In this document: piece by piece, positions 23,900 through 36,223 of the stretch | Layout: each line of letters begins with the position of its first letter | Numbering within the stretch: position 1 is the first letter of the stretch | Assembly: GCA_028554755.1 (NCBI GenBank) | Contig: JAPTOF010000015.1 | Location: 14,643,501 to 14,707,500 of the forward strand | Source of the DNA: Cordia subcordata | Taxonomy: Eukaryota; Streptophyta; Magnoliopsida; Boraginales; Cordiaceae | DNA: 64,000 nt | Direction of reading: 5' to 3' | The notes under the pieces: generated by a model | What the model was told of the DNA's origin: nothing | Seen by the model: only the letters and a program-made list of their open reading frames with translations | The model's database searches: none | Program-made: the position numbers and the translations under genes

Positions 23900-24366
23900 T
23901 CTGATTCGTAAAAGAATCCATCTACTTCCGCTAGTTAATCCATAATGCCCTCAATATTTAAATTACCATCAAAGCTAGGAAGGTCTACCTTTAAGCAAAC
24001 TTCATCATCTCGGTCAATATGTTGATGTTGTTAGTATCCTCACGCAATGTTAAGTATTTTGAGATCTTTCTTCTCTTCATCCTCTGAATCTTCCACATTG
24101 GCTTATTGTCAATTTTGCCAAATAGGGTTGTGTCTTTCCATGCATGGTGCTTGGGAAAATTCCCTAACTTTATGCCTTGGCCTCCTATCCAGCTTGAGAG
24201 CATCTATATGTAGATTGATCTCATCCAATCTATGATCAAGATATTCTCTCAAGGCACATAACTCTTTGTGGGAAGTCATCGGGGTGGCAACATTCTCTTG
24301 AGTTTCTTGATTTCCTCCTCCTGCTCGGTTGTTTCCAGATCCTCCAGTTGCTCTAGTCTTAACCAT
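23900..24366 (-). pseudogene. Ty3/gypsy gag N-terminal remnant
   Basis: The minus-strand ORF from 24366 reads MVKTRATGGSGNNRAGGGNQ, a start typical of plant gypsy gag, then HKELCALREYLDHRLDEI. It continues after a frame change with an acidic/basic linker and a decayed stretch around 23900-24000 that resembles the usual VDLPxFDG-LNIEGxxDW gag motif. It ends at YUCCA-relic sequence, so only the gag 5' end survives. Confidence 0.6.
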
Positions 24367-24369
24367 AGG

Positions 24370-24700
24370 GAAAAACCTAGGCTCTAGTCACCCAACTGAT
24401 GAAGGATGAAAGGATATTAAGAAAGAGAAAAGGGTCGGCCAGCAGCTGTTTCACGACAGTTACAAACAAGCTTGCACACGACACTGATAATAGGCAATAA
24501 GAAAACAAAGAAACTTTATTTGTATTTTAGAATGATTTTATAATGATTGCTGAAGTGCTATTTATAGTCCATTTCCCTAACAAAAATAGGAAAATAAAAT
24601 TACATATGATAAGCAAAAACTATGGCAATTTAAGATTACAATCCCATAAAATATTCATCAAGATTTGAGATTTGAATTCTAGAACATTCAACCTACTTCA
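24370..24700 (-). repeat. Probable LTR/leader of the minus-strand gypsy remnant
   Basis: Upstream (minus strand) of the gag ATG is TGGGTGACTAGAGCC, a degenerate form of the Met-tRNA primer site TGGTATCAGAGCC. Further out, CTATAAATAGCACTTCAGC on the minus strand (about 24560) is a TATA-box-like element. The outer LTR boundary is not resolved. Confidence 0.4.
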
Positions 24701-25176
24701 CCGTATTAGATGTTGATGAAGATATATCTTTTAGATTTTTTACAATAAATGCTCAATCATGAAAGATGCGATATTGATGATTGATAATAACATGGATCAT
24801 TATGTATAATTCTTATTTGAAATGCTAAGGAAATTTATTACAACTATCCTAAAAGAAAGAAAGTACATAAAGTACTTTTTCTTCATCTCTTCGAGAAATT
24901 GAGCAATTTCATTAAATTTCCACCAACTTTTAAGAGATGGCCTTTGTTGGTGCTAAAGTGTGTTAACCATTCTCTCCTTGGCTAATAACTGAATGGCCCA
25001 AGGAAATCTCAATATCAAAAGATCATTAACTCACCCTTATCTCCAAAAGAAAAACAAGGAAATTGATGCTAATTACATCATCAACTTTTGGCTAAAAAGT
25101 CAAAAGAAACAAGAAAAGCCATGCATGTTATTAATGCAACAATTAATGACCATTGTCTATTGCTAGTTCCAACTCC

Positions 25177-25184
25177 TATATAAG
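25177..25184 (+). promoter_or_regulatory. Probable TATA box of the YUCCA gene
   Basis: TATATAAG lies 66 bases before the ATG at 25250, a plausible spacing for a short 5' leader. The 400 bases upstream contain no recognised transposon and are presumably promoter. Confidence 0.55.
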
Positions 25185-25249
25185 GTAGTACTTAAGGTGG
25201 TTCAAATATGTCAAAGGAGAAGCATAAAATAGTAGTTTAGAGTTACAAA

Positions 25250-28200
25250 ATGACTAGAGAAGAGGTGGTAGTAATGATTATAGGAGCTGGTCCATCAGGG
25301 CTAGCCACTTCTGCATGTCTTAACCAATTTTCCATCCCAAACGTTGTTTTAGAAAAAGAGGACTGTTGTGGTTCTCTTTGGAAAAAAAGAACCTATGATA
25401 GATTACAGCTTCATTTGGCTAAGGAGTTTTGCTCCTTGCCCTTGATGCCTCACTCACCCTCATGCCCTAAATTTATGCCAAAAGCTAAGTTTATTCAATA
25501 CTTAGATGACTACGCATTTGCTTTCAATGTGAAGCCACGTTATCTTCGGAATGTTAAGTCTTCTTTTTTTGATAAAGTTGATCAAAAGTGGCACATTGAG
25601 GCCAAAAACACTAACTCAGGTGACACTGAAGTGTACGTCTCTCAATTTCTTGTTGCAGCAACAGGTGAAAATGCTGAAAGTTATATTCCTTCACTGCAAG
25701 GATTAGAGACTTTTCATGGAGAAATTCTTCATGCTAGTGAGTATAAATCAGGTTCAGAATATCAAAATAAAAATGTCCTTGTTGTTGGTTGTGGTAACTC
25801 TGGAATGGAGATTGCTTATGATATCTCCAACTTTGGCGGTAAAGCATCAATTGTTGTTAGAGACTTGGTAATTAATTTTGCCATGACCCTCTATTTTTTT
25901 TTTTCATTTTTCGTTCCATAGGCATAAACCATTTTCTATATGGAATTGATTGTTATTTTTGCTCCATGCACAGTGGTAAGAGATAGATTCTCTCTTCAAA
26001 AGATGCCAGAACAAAAGTCAATGACATTTATTATTAGAATGTAATCATGTTGAACAAAAGCATTTGTTACTATTTTTGTGACTATTTTGGCTAATTGAAG
26101 ATACTTTAATTTTTTCCTTATATATCCCAACTTATACTCTTATACTCTTATACTTTGTTTCCATTTGTTAAAGAGGGGATCCTAATATGCTTTGTGAAAT
26201 ATAAAAATAAAATCTACTTTATTAGAAATAAAGTGGAACGGACTTAATGGTGAAAGAAATATTTTAGCTATTTAGACCCTTAATAATTCAATGAACTACA
26301 ATATGCATAACTAAGCAAGTGGTATCCGTCATTAAATATCCAATTGCTTGTGTTTATATCTTATATATTGAATTATTTGTTCATGGAATTTAAAAATAAA
26401 CTTATGTTTTCATCATATGTTTTCTCAAAATTAGAAATACATTTAATGTGCATGCATGTAATAACAAGGTTTATTCTCTTAAGGTTTATTTGTTTGTCAT
26501 AAAATTCTTTCTTTATAAATATTTTCCTAATTTTTCAATATTTGATACTGCCATGAAAAAGTTCAGTTGAGAAGTATTTTCAATTATAGTGAAATAAAAG
26601 TTATGAGAAGAGTTAAATATTTTCATGTCCTTCAAGTGATGAGAGCATTTTGTCACTAGTTTACGACTTAACAACTCATTTTTACATACATTCCTCTGTC
26701 TCCCTCTTTCTATTGTGACAATCAAACATGAAAAAATACTTTTCCTTCAAATATTTTCCTCCATCAAGTTATTTTTGGCAAACAAAGGACCCTTAATGTA
26801 AAAAAGAATTGTTTAAAGGGAGTAAAATATTTTCACGTTCTTTAGAAGAAGAAAACATTTTATGATCTTTTTATAACTCAATAGCTCATATTTGCCATTT
26901 TCATTTTTCTTTTCTAATTTTACAATGAGATATCATAAATGCTTTTTATTTTTTTAAATAAAATATTTTTCGTTATCATGTTTTCAAAGCATTAGGTGAA
27001 AAATGGTTTGCAACATAAAAACAATTTATAACAAAGAGGATTTGTATGTCTACTAATATGCTAACAAAATATATTCACTATATCTAGTAGTAAACAATGA
27101 CTTTCCTAGTTGCGAAACATCTTTAACTTTATTGTCAATATTTGTAGCCGATATTTTTAGGTCTTGCTCTTGTCGCTAATCCATAAATAATGTAAAATTT
27201 TATTTACAAAAAGAATATTCATAATTAATGAATAAATATTAATTTATCTATAAAAAATTATTATATACTTATCAAATACATTGTCTATTAGGTCTAATGA
27301 AGTACACTATCTCATTACTTTTCTTTTGGAGTGAATGGCATTGAAGTTTCTCTAATTATAATAATTGATAGTTAAAAATAATGATATCCCTTTAGTGTTG
27401 ATATTTACACATAATCTTTGAATCTATTATCTTGTCCAATATTCCCTAAAGGTAAAAAAGTGAGATTTCAATTGTCATCATTTTTCACTGGTATTTTGAT
27501 TTGGCTAACTTTTGGAGCCTTTAACTTATTAATTTCTTTCCCTTTCAATAAAGATGTTGTAATGAACACCATTGTTTTGTTTACCAAAATCCAGTACCTA
27601 GAAGGCATATTGAGGAGATTTGAAGTACTTGCCGTGATAATAAAAGATAATTTCATATAAAACATGCAATTTTAGAATGTCAAGAAATGCCCTTAAAATG
27701 TAGAAATGTAAAATAAAATTTAGATGGTTAATATTTTCCAAGATACTTTATCATATTGATATTTTTGTTTACTGTTGTCCAGATACATATTGCTACCAAA
27801 GAAATGATATATATTGGGATGATATTACTAAAATATATCCCAAGATCGGTGGTGGATTTCATGTTAATGTTCTTTTTGAAGCTCAAGTATGGTGAGTTGT
27901 CTATGTATGGAATACGAAATCCAAAGGAAGGTGTATTCAATGCAAAAGCAACCAAAGGAAAGTCTCCAATTATTGATGTTGGCACGATAAATAAGATCAA
28001 AATTGGAGAGATAAAGGTATACGAGTTTTTCTTTAGCATTTATGGTTTTTAGTTTCTTTTACATTTTCAAGTTAGTAAAATGTTTCATATATCCCAACCA
28101 AATAAGTAGGTACCAAATTTTCAAGTGAAGAATAGACTCCATATATTACTAACTTGATTGTTGACAATGTATGATAAACATCTATACAAATGGTTTAATG

Positions 28201-28677
28201 AAATTAAAAGAGGTTGGAAAACATTTTATTTTGGATTGCAAGTGATTCCTTATTAATAATAATAATCAAATATTGTGTTTACAGGTACTTCCAGAAATAT
28301 TAAGTATTAATAAGAACAACGTAGTGTTTGAGAATGGGTGTGAGTTGAAATTTGATGCAATAATCTTTGCAACTGGTTACAGAGTTACGCTGGATAAATG
28401 GTTGCAAGTACGTACTTATCTATAATTAAAAATTTTATATCTGGCTAGACATGACAAATTGAGAATTATTACTCAATTATGTACTATGTAGGGTTGTGAA
28501 GATGTTTTGGATGGTCATGGGAGGCTGAGTGTATTTCGAGCTCAATGGAAGGCTAGAGACGGACTATATTTTGCTGGCTTCTCTCGGAATGGACTCTCTG
28601 GGATATCAACAGACGCAATAGCCATTGCTAATGACATTAAGAACACTCTAGGAGCAGCTTCAGAGAAGCCTTATTAA
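25250..28677 (+). CDS. YUC10/11-like: YUCCA-type flavin-containing monooxygenase, four exons
   Basis: YUCCA enzymes convert indole-3-pyruvate to the auxin indole-3-acetic acid using FAD and NADPH in the cytosol or at the ER. Exons inferred from GT..AG sites and frame: 25250-25867, 27783-28016, 28285-28407 and 28492-28677, all phase 0, total 386 aa. FAD motif GAGPSG at residues 12-17; ATGE at 137-140; FMO signature FHGEILHASEYK at 155-166; NADPH motif GCGNSG at 180-185; FATGY at 312-316. Length and four-exon layout fit the YUC10/11 branch. Every conserved block is present and no stop or frameshift is seen, so it is probably functional. Intron 1 is long (1915 bp). It lies among decayed copies of itself and LTR elements. 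The exact subgroup is from memory of the family. Confidence 0.9.
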
Positions 28678-28744
28678 AGATTGCTTTATTTTGTCCTTAT
28701 TATAATTGAGATTGTTCTCCTTCTTTTGCTATTAAGGTGCTGAT

Positions 28745-28750
28745 AATAAA
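28745..28750 (+). terminator. Polyadenylation signal of the YUCCA gene
   Basis: AATAAA 68 bases after the stop codon, followed by T-rich sequence. Confidence 0.55.
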
Positions 28751-29390
28751 CTTGTAAGACAGTTTGGTCATTCATATATATAAGGTAGATTAATAGGTTT
28801 TAATATGTGGAGTATTTAAAGGTAAGGAAATTTTATTTTCCTTTCATGATTTTCTTGAATTATAGTTACTTTTCTTATTAAACTCTAAATGTTTTGGAGT
28901 TTCTCTAAAACTACCACCAAATGGATAATCTAAAAAATCCATAATGTGAGATTCAAAAAAGTATAGGGGTCGCAAAAATAATTATAAATATTTCTAAGCA
29001 GCAAAAGTCATTAACATTGCAACTATAGTTGACTCGCGGCATCTAATGTTCTTATTAAATTACTAAAATTTGTTATGATAGTCTGATGGTTCCAAAGTTG
29101 AGGAAGAGAGACAATGCATGTTTAATAAACAACCAATAGATTTATAAGTAAAGTTCCATATGAATAATTTCCTTATCAAAATGGCAAAACATAAATGCCA
29201 TTTGAGTTCCCACTTTGAAATAATTTTTAATTAGCAAAAAGTTTTGGCATCTTATAATTTTCGTCGTCATCATCGTCGTTATTGTTATTGTTTTTGTTTT
29301 GTTATTAGATTATAACATTGATAAACTTTGTTGTATGTTTATGGTATTAAGCCAAAAAAATTACCAACATGTTCATAACTTGTCATTAGT
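28751..29390. other. No gene seen
   Basis: AT-rich intergenic sequence after the YUCCA gene with a CGTCGTCATCATCGTCGTT-like short repeat near 29260. No coding or transposon signature recognised. Confidence 0.5.
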
Positions 29391-29394
29391 AAAA

Positions 29395-29545
29395 ATGATG
29401 ATGTTGAGATGGATGTATGATAAAATTAAGAAGGACAAGACTAGTAAGGAGGTAATATGAGAAACAGTACAGGTGACTTCAATCAAGCATAAGTTAGGGT
29501 AGAATTATTCGAGATGGGTTAAACAAATTGGAAGATGACTAATTG
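29395..29545 (+). mobile_element. LINE-derived fragment
   Basis: Translation gives MMMLRWMYDKIKKDKTSKEV, closely resembling the MLRWMCGxTRKDKIRNE phrase found at the end of plant RTE-type LINE reverse transcriptases, followed by a decayed counterpart of the R(L/Y)S/RW segment (SRWVKQIGR). Two stops interrupt it. No flanking element parts were found. Confidence 0.55.
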
Positions 29546-30675
29546 GGACACTTTAAATACAAATTATACCATGGATGCACTTGGTACACCTTGTACTTAT
29601 GTATGTCTATCCATTCTATATTGAAAAATGAAATTTGCTAGAAGAGTAAAGTTCAGTTGTTTGCACACATAATACACACTCATGACACCTAAATAATATA
29701 TACAATTTATAAGCAAACTTGCATGAGATTTGTATCAATAGCAAATCTAGCAATGATAAATTGAGATTAAAATCCATTTTGACTATATATAGATGGATGT
29801 GAATAACTGAATATTTAGAAATTCTATCATGTGTTTTTGGACAAGGACAATTAACAACTTTAAATTTTTCTAAAGAGGTTACATTGTGATGGGTACATGA
29901 TATAACATCTCCTCGTTAAAAGTCAAAGGTAGTGAATTATGAGAGATAGAGAATGATCTAAGATACAATAAATAGAGATTGTTGATCAATATTTTATGTA
30001 TGAAATTACTAGCTTTCATCTTTACTACTAGTTTTTATAGTTGAAAAAACCTAGTGCGCTTGTAATTATTTATCCTCATGAAAAACAAAAAAAAACATTT
30101 AGTATGAGTAAGGCTTGGATTCAGACATGAAAGCAATTCTTTTATCGAGGCCAATGTTACAATAATTACTACATATAAAAAACATGAATATTTTTATGGG
30201 TTATAGATATTAAAATTGTCTTCCAAGGACGCTTGTATTTTAAATGTGTTATGCAACCGATTTCTTTCCAATGCTTTCAAATACAACTATTTCAATGAAA
30301 GTAAGTAAAAATAATTTATAAATTTATCTTATATGAATTGATTGATTCTTCATATATTGATAGTGAAAGATACTTTTTCAACACTTGCAAGTGCCGTTGA
30401 CAAACCAGTCCTTATTTTGACTAGCAAATAAACTAAAATGATATACAATATTTTTCTTTGTCTTAACCTAATTACTCAACAAGATCCCTATTCCTCTCCA
30501 TATCTATGAATCCAGTACTTGAAACACATGAATAATATAAGTATTTAGTTGATTGTCTCGTAGCAAAATATCCACTAATGAAAACTTCAAAATCATAGAA
30601 TATATAAATTAACTTTTCCTTAACAATAACAAACACGAGTAAAACAATTTAACTTCTCCAAACTAATTGTGCATT
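29546..30675. other. No gene seen
   Basis: AT-rich sequence up to the copia 5' LTR; only short chance ORFs and no repeat boundary I can define. Confidence 0.5.
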
Positions 30676-30679
30676 CGAT

Positions 30680-30908
30680 GAAGATTGCGCAATTTCTTCC
30701 CTACAAGCATCTAGCACCGAGCTCAGTAGATCAAGGATAGAAGTTAATCACATAACTCTATTAATTAGCATATGTTGTAATTCCACAATATATGCCTTTA
30801 TTGTATTGTAAAATTCTTATGTTTTTCTCTTGTAAAGTTGTGAAAAAACATACTATATCTATGAATACAATAGAGCTAGTTTAACACTCAAATTGTCCTC
30901 TCTATATC
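30680..30908 (+). repeat. 5' LTR of a Ty1/copia element
   Basis: It pairs with the copy at about 43050-43265: shared blocks are AAGCATCTAGCACC/ATGCATCAAGCACC, AGTTAATCAC.TAACT, TTAGCAT.TGTTGTAATTCC and TATCTATGAATA.AATAGAGCT. The LTR is short, about 220 bp. A degenerate primer site (ATATCATATCAAAC) follows. The outer end is approximate. Confidence 0.7.
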
Positions 30909-30969
30909 ATATCAAACTTTTAATACTTCAATGAGTTATGATCCTTTTCTTCTTTTCTCTAAACTTCTA

Positions 30970-33900
30970 CTGCATATCATGGCCATTTAATCTTTGAACA
31001 CCTCTTCCTCAACTTGAACACCCATTTGTACATCAACAAACACAACCAACTCATCCTTAGTAGCCATTAATGTGGAAAATCATCTCCACCTAAAGTTGAC
31101 TAGATCAAATTATTGTTAGATCGGGTTGCCATTACCTAGGTCTGTTGATTTCCATATTTTAAGATAATTAAAGCAATAAATCATCCAAGGTAGCAGAATA
31201 TAGCAATACATCATCCATTACACATATTGACACAATGTAAAACATAGAATAATGAGTTAAGGACAAAAAATGCCACCCTTGAAGCAAGCGAATCATTGGT
31301 GTATGGCCTCTTTGTAAAATCTCCACCTGGAAGATGCCCTTCTTAACCTTCTATGCTATAAACATGTTCCTATAGCTTGGATGTTTTATGCCATGTAGTA
31401 AGCAAGCACTAATTTGGAGAAATTAAGCTAAACTGAGAGCTACTTGCTTTGGTGTGTGTTTTTGGAGTACTAGGTAAAATTCCTTGCACATATTTTAATA
31501 AAAGCCCAGTGATCCTTTTTCGGGTCTTGCCAAATCCTACACTGTATAATGTATGGCAACTCTTATTGGATAAGGTTCTAGGATAATTATTATATCTAAT
31601 AATATCCTTCTTTCCTCTTTTAGAAATGGAATATTCCTTCTAGTAAGAACAATTCTAATATCCTCTCAAGACATCAATATATATTATCCATGTAGGGCCC
31701 GCTTCCAATTAAGATGCCTATAAGTTAAATTAGGAAAATTTGGATACAAAAATCATTTTTTAGTTCCTAACTTAAATCTTAATTAAGCAACTTACGTAAT
31801 TAGTCTTCCTAAATTAATTGGATCAAATAAAAGTATGACTAGTGAAGGACCAAAGGACATAATTACCCTTGTCTTTCAAAATGACCAAAATATCCTCACC
31901 ATCTCTTTGGTGTCATTAAGACTACTTTGACCTTGCTCCATTACACTAGAAGAGCAACGCCACACTCTAGCAGTAGTCACCGGCATTGCAAAAGCTTCTC
32001 ACTTGCTTAAGTGACCTTTGTCCTCAACTCAACAAGTCTAATGACCACAACGTTCCTCTATGTATACCATAACTAAGGTTGGTCCTTTACCTACACCATC
32101 ACCTCCAAGACTACATTTAGACCTTAGAATATCTAGCTCAATAGAATAATCATCCACTGGTCACAATTCTCTTGATCTAAAGAGTGAGCCATAAGACAAA
32201 TGATCGGTATGCCTCGAAGGGTCATATCGCTACTTCTAGATTTAGATAATCAAGTCGCCAAATCCAGAGGGCCATAGATTCTGCTATTGCATATGCATAC
32301 CAACTAATTAGAATACAACATCTAACAGGGCAAATGACCTACTTATATTTAAATATCTTCTATAGTACATCAAAGTGATGCACTCCAACTTCATTAGTTC
32401 ATCCACATTGATTCAAGATTAAAAGCATTGGATACTCAAGAGCTATGAGTATTTTGTCTTCTATCTTGAAGGGTACAATTCTAGAGAACACATACTCACA
32501 GTGCTCCTGTCCAATACATGACACATCTATTAGAAAACCAAGTCTAGAAAACCATCCAATGACCTAGGTAGACCACCTTGTCAAGGAGACTTTCCTATTA
32601 TAACCTTATCTAAGTAGAGAATCTAACACTACCATCTAGTTATGGACTAGTCACAAGTTCATGATATCACCAAAGTAAGACTTGGAGCTACTGTGCTTTC
32701 AACCTCACTACGAACCTAAGTCGTTGGTCTATATCATAGTACCTTTGCACATTGTATTAATACACAATAAAGAGAATATAATATGCAAGCTCAACCATAT
32801 CAACAAAATCATGAGTGTAATATGTTCAGTGTCCAGTAAATATCATTCACAAAAGGTCTTTAGGGCATACAATTCCATCAATTATTTCTCTTGGAAAACT
32901 AAATTTAATGCTCTCCTGTATGGTTTTAGTCTCATTGGTCATATGGATGTAGCTTTTATCCATGTCTATCACCTACCATCAAAGTGTCAGGTATTAAGAA
33001 ACCATACCTAGGCTACTATGCCTGGTAGTGATATGAAAAGCCACTACTTTTAGGTATAATTTCATCTCTTTCTCTTAATATTTCCCTCTTTTTCATTCAT
33101 GCACCATTATTGTTAAAGCTTTATTGGGATTCGCCAAGAATTTTTGCAAACCTATTATTACCTTGTATTGTGAGTTTGCCAAACAATTAACTATATTCTC
33201 ACGTGGCAATCAACCCATGTTTGATTATCTTGAAATCAAAGACATTACTAATGAGCTTATCTTACTTGGCTATTCTATTCCAATTCAACATTTAATTAAT
33301 CATGCCCTCAACAAAGTTGGTCCTACATACAGTAAAAAAGATGCAACCATTTACCCTTGCCATAAAGTGATATCTTTTGATCAGCTTCAATCCAAGCTTG
33401 TAGTATATGAATCCTTTTTACAGCAAAAGAAGATATATGTAGCTAGTACTACTAGTGTTCTTACACCAAATACTATTTAAGCCACTCGATCAAATTACTC
33501 ATTTAATGCGTTGGAAGAAGAAAAATAGGCCTTGAAAGGTCGTTCTTCATATTGGAAAAGTAATAATTGTTGCACCAAGAACAACAAGAACAACACTACT
33601 ACTAATAACTCGAATCATCTAGTTATTATATGGTAATTTTGTGACAAGTGAGGCCACTTTGCGAAGCAATGTTACTTAGCAAAAAAGATCTTTTCCATCC
33701 ATGCCTATTAGACTTTGGCACTTCTTATCATGTAACCACTAATCTCCAACACCCACTCATCATCAACCCTATAAAGGTCTTGACAACATAGTTCTCGATG
33801 ATAATACTAGTTTAAAAATATTCACAAAGGAATGTCTACTCTTTGTACTTCTTTCAAATCTTTTACTCTTGGTTGTTCCTCACATATGTACTAATTTGAT

Positions 33901-34189
33901 CTCAGTTAATTAATTTTGTCAGTCTAACAATGTGATTATTAAGTTTAATTTCTTTTCATGTGAATAATCTCTTCACGAGGGCAATATTGGCAACGAGATA
34001 GAGCAAGAATAACATTTATGAATGGTCAACTATGTCTTGTTTATCTTTTGCCAAGCAAGTCTTTGTTGGAACACAAACCACTCTTACCCACTGGCATGAT
34101 AGGCTTAGACATCCTTAGTCCAAAATTCTCTAGTACATGATTGCCAATAATCTATTAGTGTCTTCTCGTCCTAATGTCAAGAAGGATTA
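30970..34189 (+). pseudogene. Ty1/copia gag to pre-integrase region, split by a solo LTR
   Basis: A gag start lies near 30978 (ATGGCCATTTAATC, already with a stop). Gag is interrupted at 31113/32881 by an inverted solo LTR and continues in frame after it: YFSWKTKFNALLYG, then 33124-33480 (FAKQLTIFSRGNQ, NELILLGYSIP, QSKLVVYESFL). A zinc knuckle CDKCGHFAKQCY lies near 33650, a decayed protease motif (LDFGTSYHVTTN) near 33710, and a GAG-pre-integrase motif (WHDRLRHP) near 34095. The reading then stops at 34192 where a gypsy element is inserted. Several stops are present. Confidence 0.75.
31114..32880 (-). mobile_element. Solo LTR of the TGTTGG family, inverted, with TSD
   Basis: This 1767-bp unit begins TGTTAGATCGGGTTGCC and ends AGGGCATACAATTCCATCA, the reverse complement of the LTR at 34470-36223 (which begins TGTTGGGATTGTATGCCC). 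It is flanked by a perfect 5-bp target duplication ATTAT (31109-31113 and 32881-32885). There is no internal domain, so it is a solo LTR left by recombination. The host copia gag frame resumes directly after it. Confidence 0.85.
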
Positions 34190-34469
34190 CCGTCACAATG
34201 GGCTTGGAGGAAGACCACATAGGGATAAAGACCTCAGCAATGCCTATTACAAAGTGGCGGGACAAAAGACTCGAATTGGTATTACAACGCTATGTAGGCC
34301 GCTTGGTGTAGGAGAGCTTTTCTGGGCCCTTATTCAAAGACAATTTTGGGACGACTGTGGGAGCAGAAAAGGCCATTGGCCTTATTTCTTTATGCCAAGC
34401 ATGTTGGCCATCTTTAGAGGTCTGATGATTCATGCCTGACCCATGAACGAAGGAAATTTTCCAAGCCAT

Positions 34470-36223
34470 TGTTGGGATTGTATGCCCTAAAGACCACAAG
34501 CAGATTAATAGATAGACATAATACACTCATGATATTATTTATATGATTGAGCTTTGCACAGCTTATTCACCCCATTTGTGCATTGATGCAAGGTATGAAG
34601 GTCTAATGATATATACCAATGACTTGAGCGCACAGTGAGGTTGGACGTACAGTAGGTCCAAGTCTAGTTTTGGTAATATCATAAATTCATCCATAGCCAG
34701 ATAGTAATGTTGGGCACTCTACCGGGACAAGGCTATAGTACACGAATCTCCCTAAAGGGTGATCTACCTAAGTCATTGGATGGTTTTCCAGACTACGCTC
34801 TTAGTGTGTATATTACGCATTGGACAAGACCACTATGATTATGTCTTTTGGGAATCGTACTGTCACATATAGAGGACAAGATATTCATAGCTTCCGAGTG
34901 ACCAATTCTTTTAATCTTAAACATGTATGGATGAACTGATGAAGTTAAGTGCAACACTTTGACGTGCCATAAGGAAAGGTCTTGAGTGATAAGATTGTCT
35001 TCCTCATACATTGGGTGTTGTATTCTAATTTACTTGGGACATGCATATGCAACAGCTGAGTCTATGTGTCCACTTGGATTTCTCCACTTGATCACCAGAA
35101 ATCTAGTGCCAGTGATACCCTTCAAGGTTATATCAGTCGTTTATGTTGTACGCTAATTTAGTTGGGACATGCATATGCAATAGCAGCGTTTATATGCCCC
35201 TTTGGATTTGTCCACTTGATCACCAGAAATCTAATACTAGTGATATTACCCTTCAAGGGTATATTAGTCATTTGGCTTATGAATTACTCTCTAGATCAAG
35301 AGATCCATGACCAGTGGATGATCATAATATAGGACTAGAGATTTCAAGGTTCAAATGTAGTCTTAGAGGTGATGGTACTTGTTGCGACCAGCCTAGACTA
35401 TGGGTATACATAGAGAGGCGTTTTGGTCATTTCACTCATTTGGTCAAAGACAATGGTCACTAGAGCAAGTGACCAGCTGCTGCCTAGCCAATGATTATCC
35501 TTAGAGTGTGACTTTGGTCTTCTAGTAGAAATAGACCAAGGTCATAGTGGCCTTGATGTCACCAAAGCGGTGGCGAGGATATTTCGGGAGCCAAGCATAA
35601 TTATGTCTTTTGGTCCCTCTGCTAGTCATGTTCCAATTGAATGTAATTACTTGAGAATGGGTAATTATGTAGATTGCTTAATTAAGACTTGAGTTTAGAA
35701 TTAAGAAGTAATTTAATTATCTGGGTCTTCTTAATATAACTCATAGATGTCTTAATTAGATAAGGGGGCCCACATGAAGATATTTATAGTATGTGAAGTG
35801 GGATATTTTGGATAAAACTTATCTATAGAGAATATTCCTTTTCTAGAATATAAAGAGGGGCATTATTGGAAACAATAATCTTCCTAGCACCTTATCTTTA
35901 CTGGGGTTGCCATGTACTTTATATAGTGGCAATTGGCAAGACCCAATTGTGAATATATAACACAAGAAGCTCATTTTCTCTTTGGTGTGTGTGTAGAATT
36001 TTTCACATAGTTACACCAAGAACACACACTACCTAGCCTAAACCTCAATTAATCCCTAATTAGTGCTTGCCTACTATATAGCATACTACATCCTAGCAAT
36101 TAGTGATTGAATTATGCACATGTTTTTAATAGATGTTTAGTGGCTATGTTCCACTACTATTGTTGATTAAACTTTTTTAATTGGGTAATCAACTAAACAT
36201 AGTATTAGCAACACGGTCCAACA
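34470..36223 (+). mobile_element. Solo LTR nested in the gypsy 5' LTR
   Basis: A 1754-bp unit beginning TGTTGGGATTGTATGCCC and ending CACGGTCCAACA, so its ends are the inverted pair TGTTGG..CCAACA. Flanks are GCCAT (34465-34469) and GCTAT (36224-36228), a 5-bp target duplication with one change. No internal domain. It carries a 128-bp internal tandem duplication (35016-35274). Same family as 31114-32880 and 11637-13090. Confidence 0.85.
35016..35274. repeat. 128-bp tandem duplication within the solo LTR
   Basis: Units start at 35016 and 35144 (TGTTGTA.. then CTAATTTA.TTGGGACATGC, GATCACCAGAAATCTA). The units differ at several positions. The related LTRs at 11637 and 31114 show one copy only, so the duplication is specific to this lineage. 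Confidence 0.75.
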
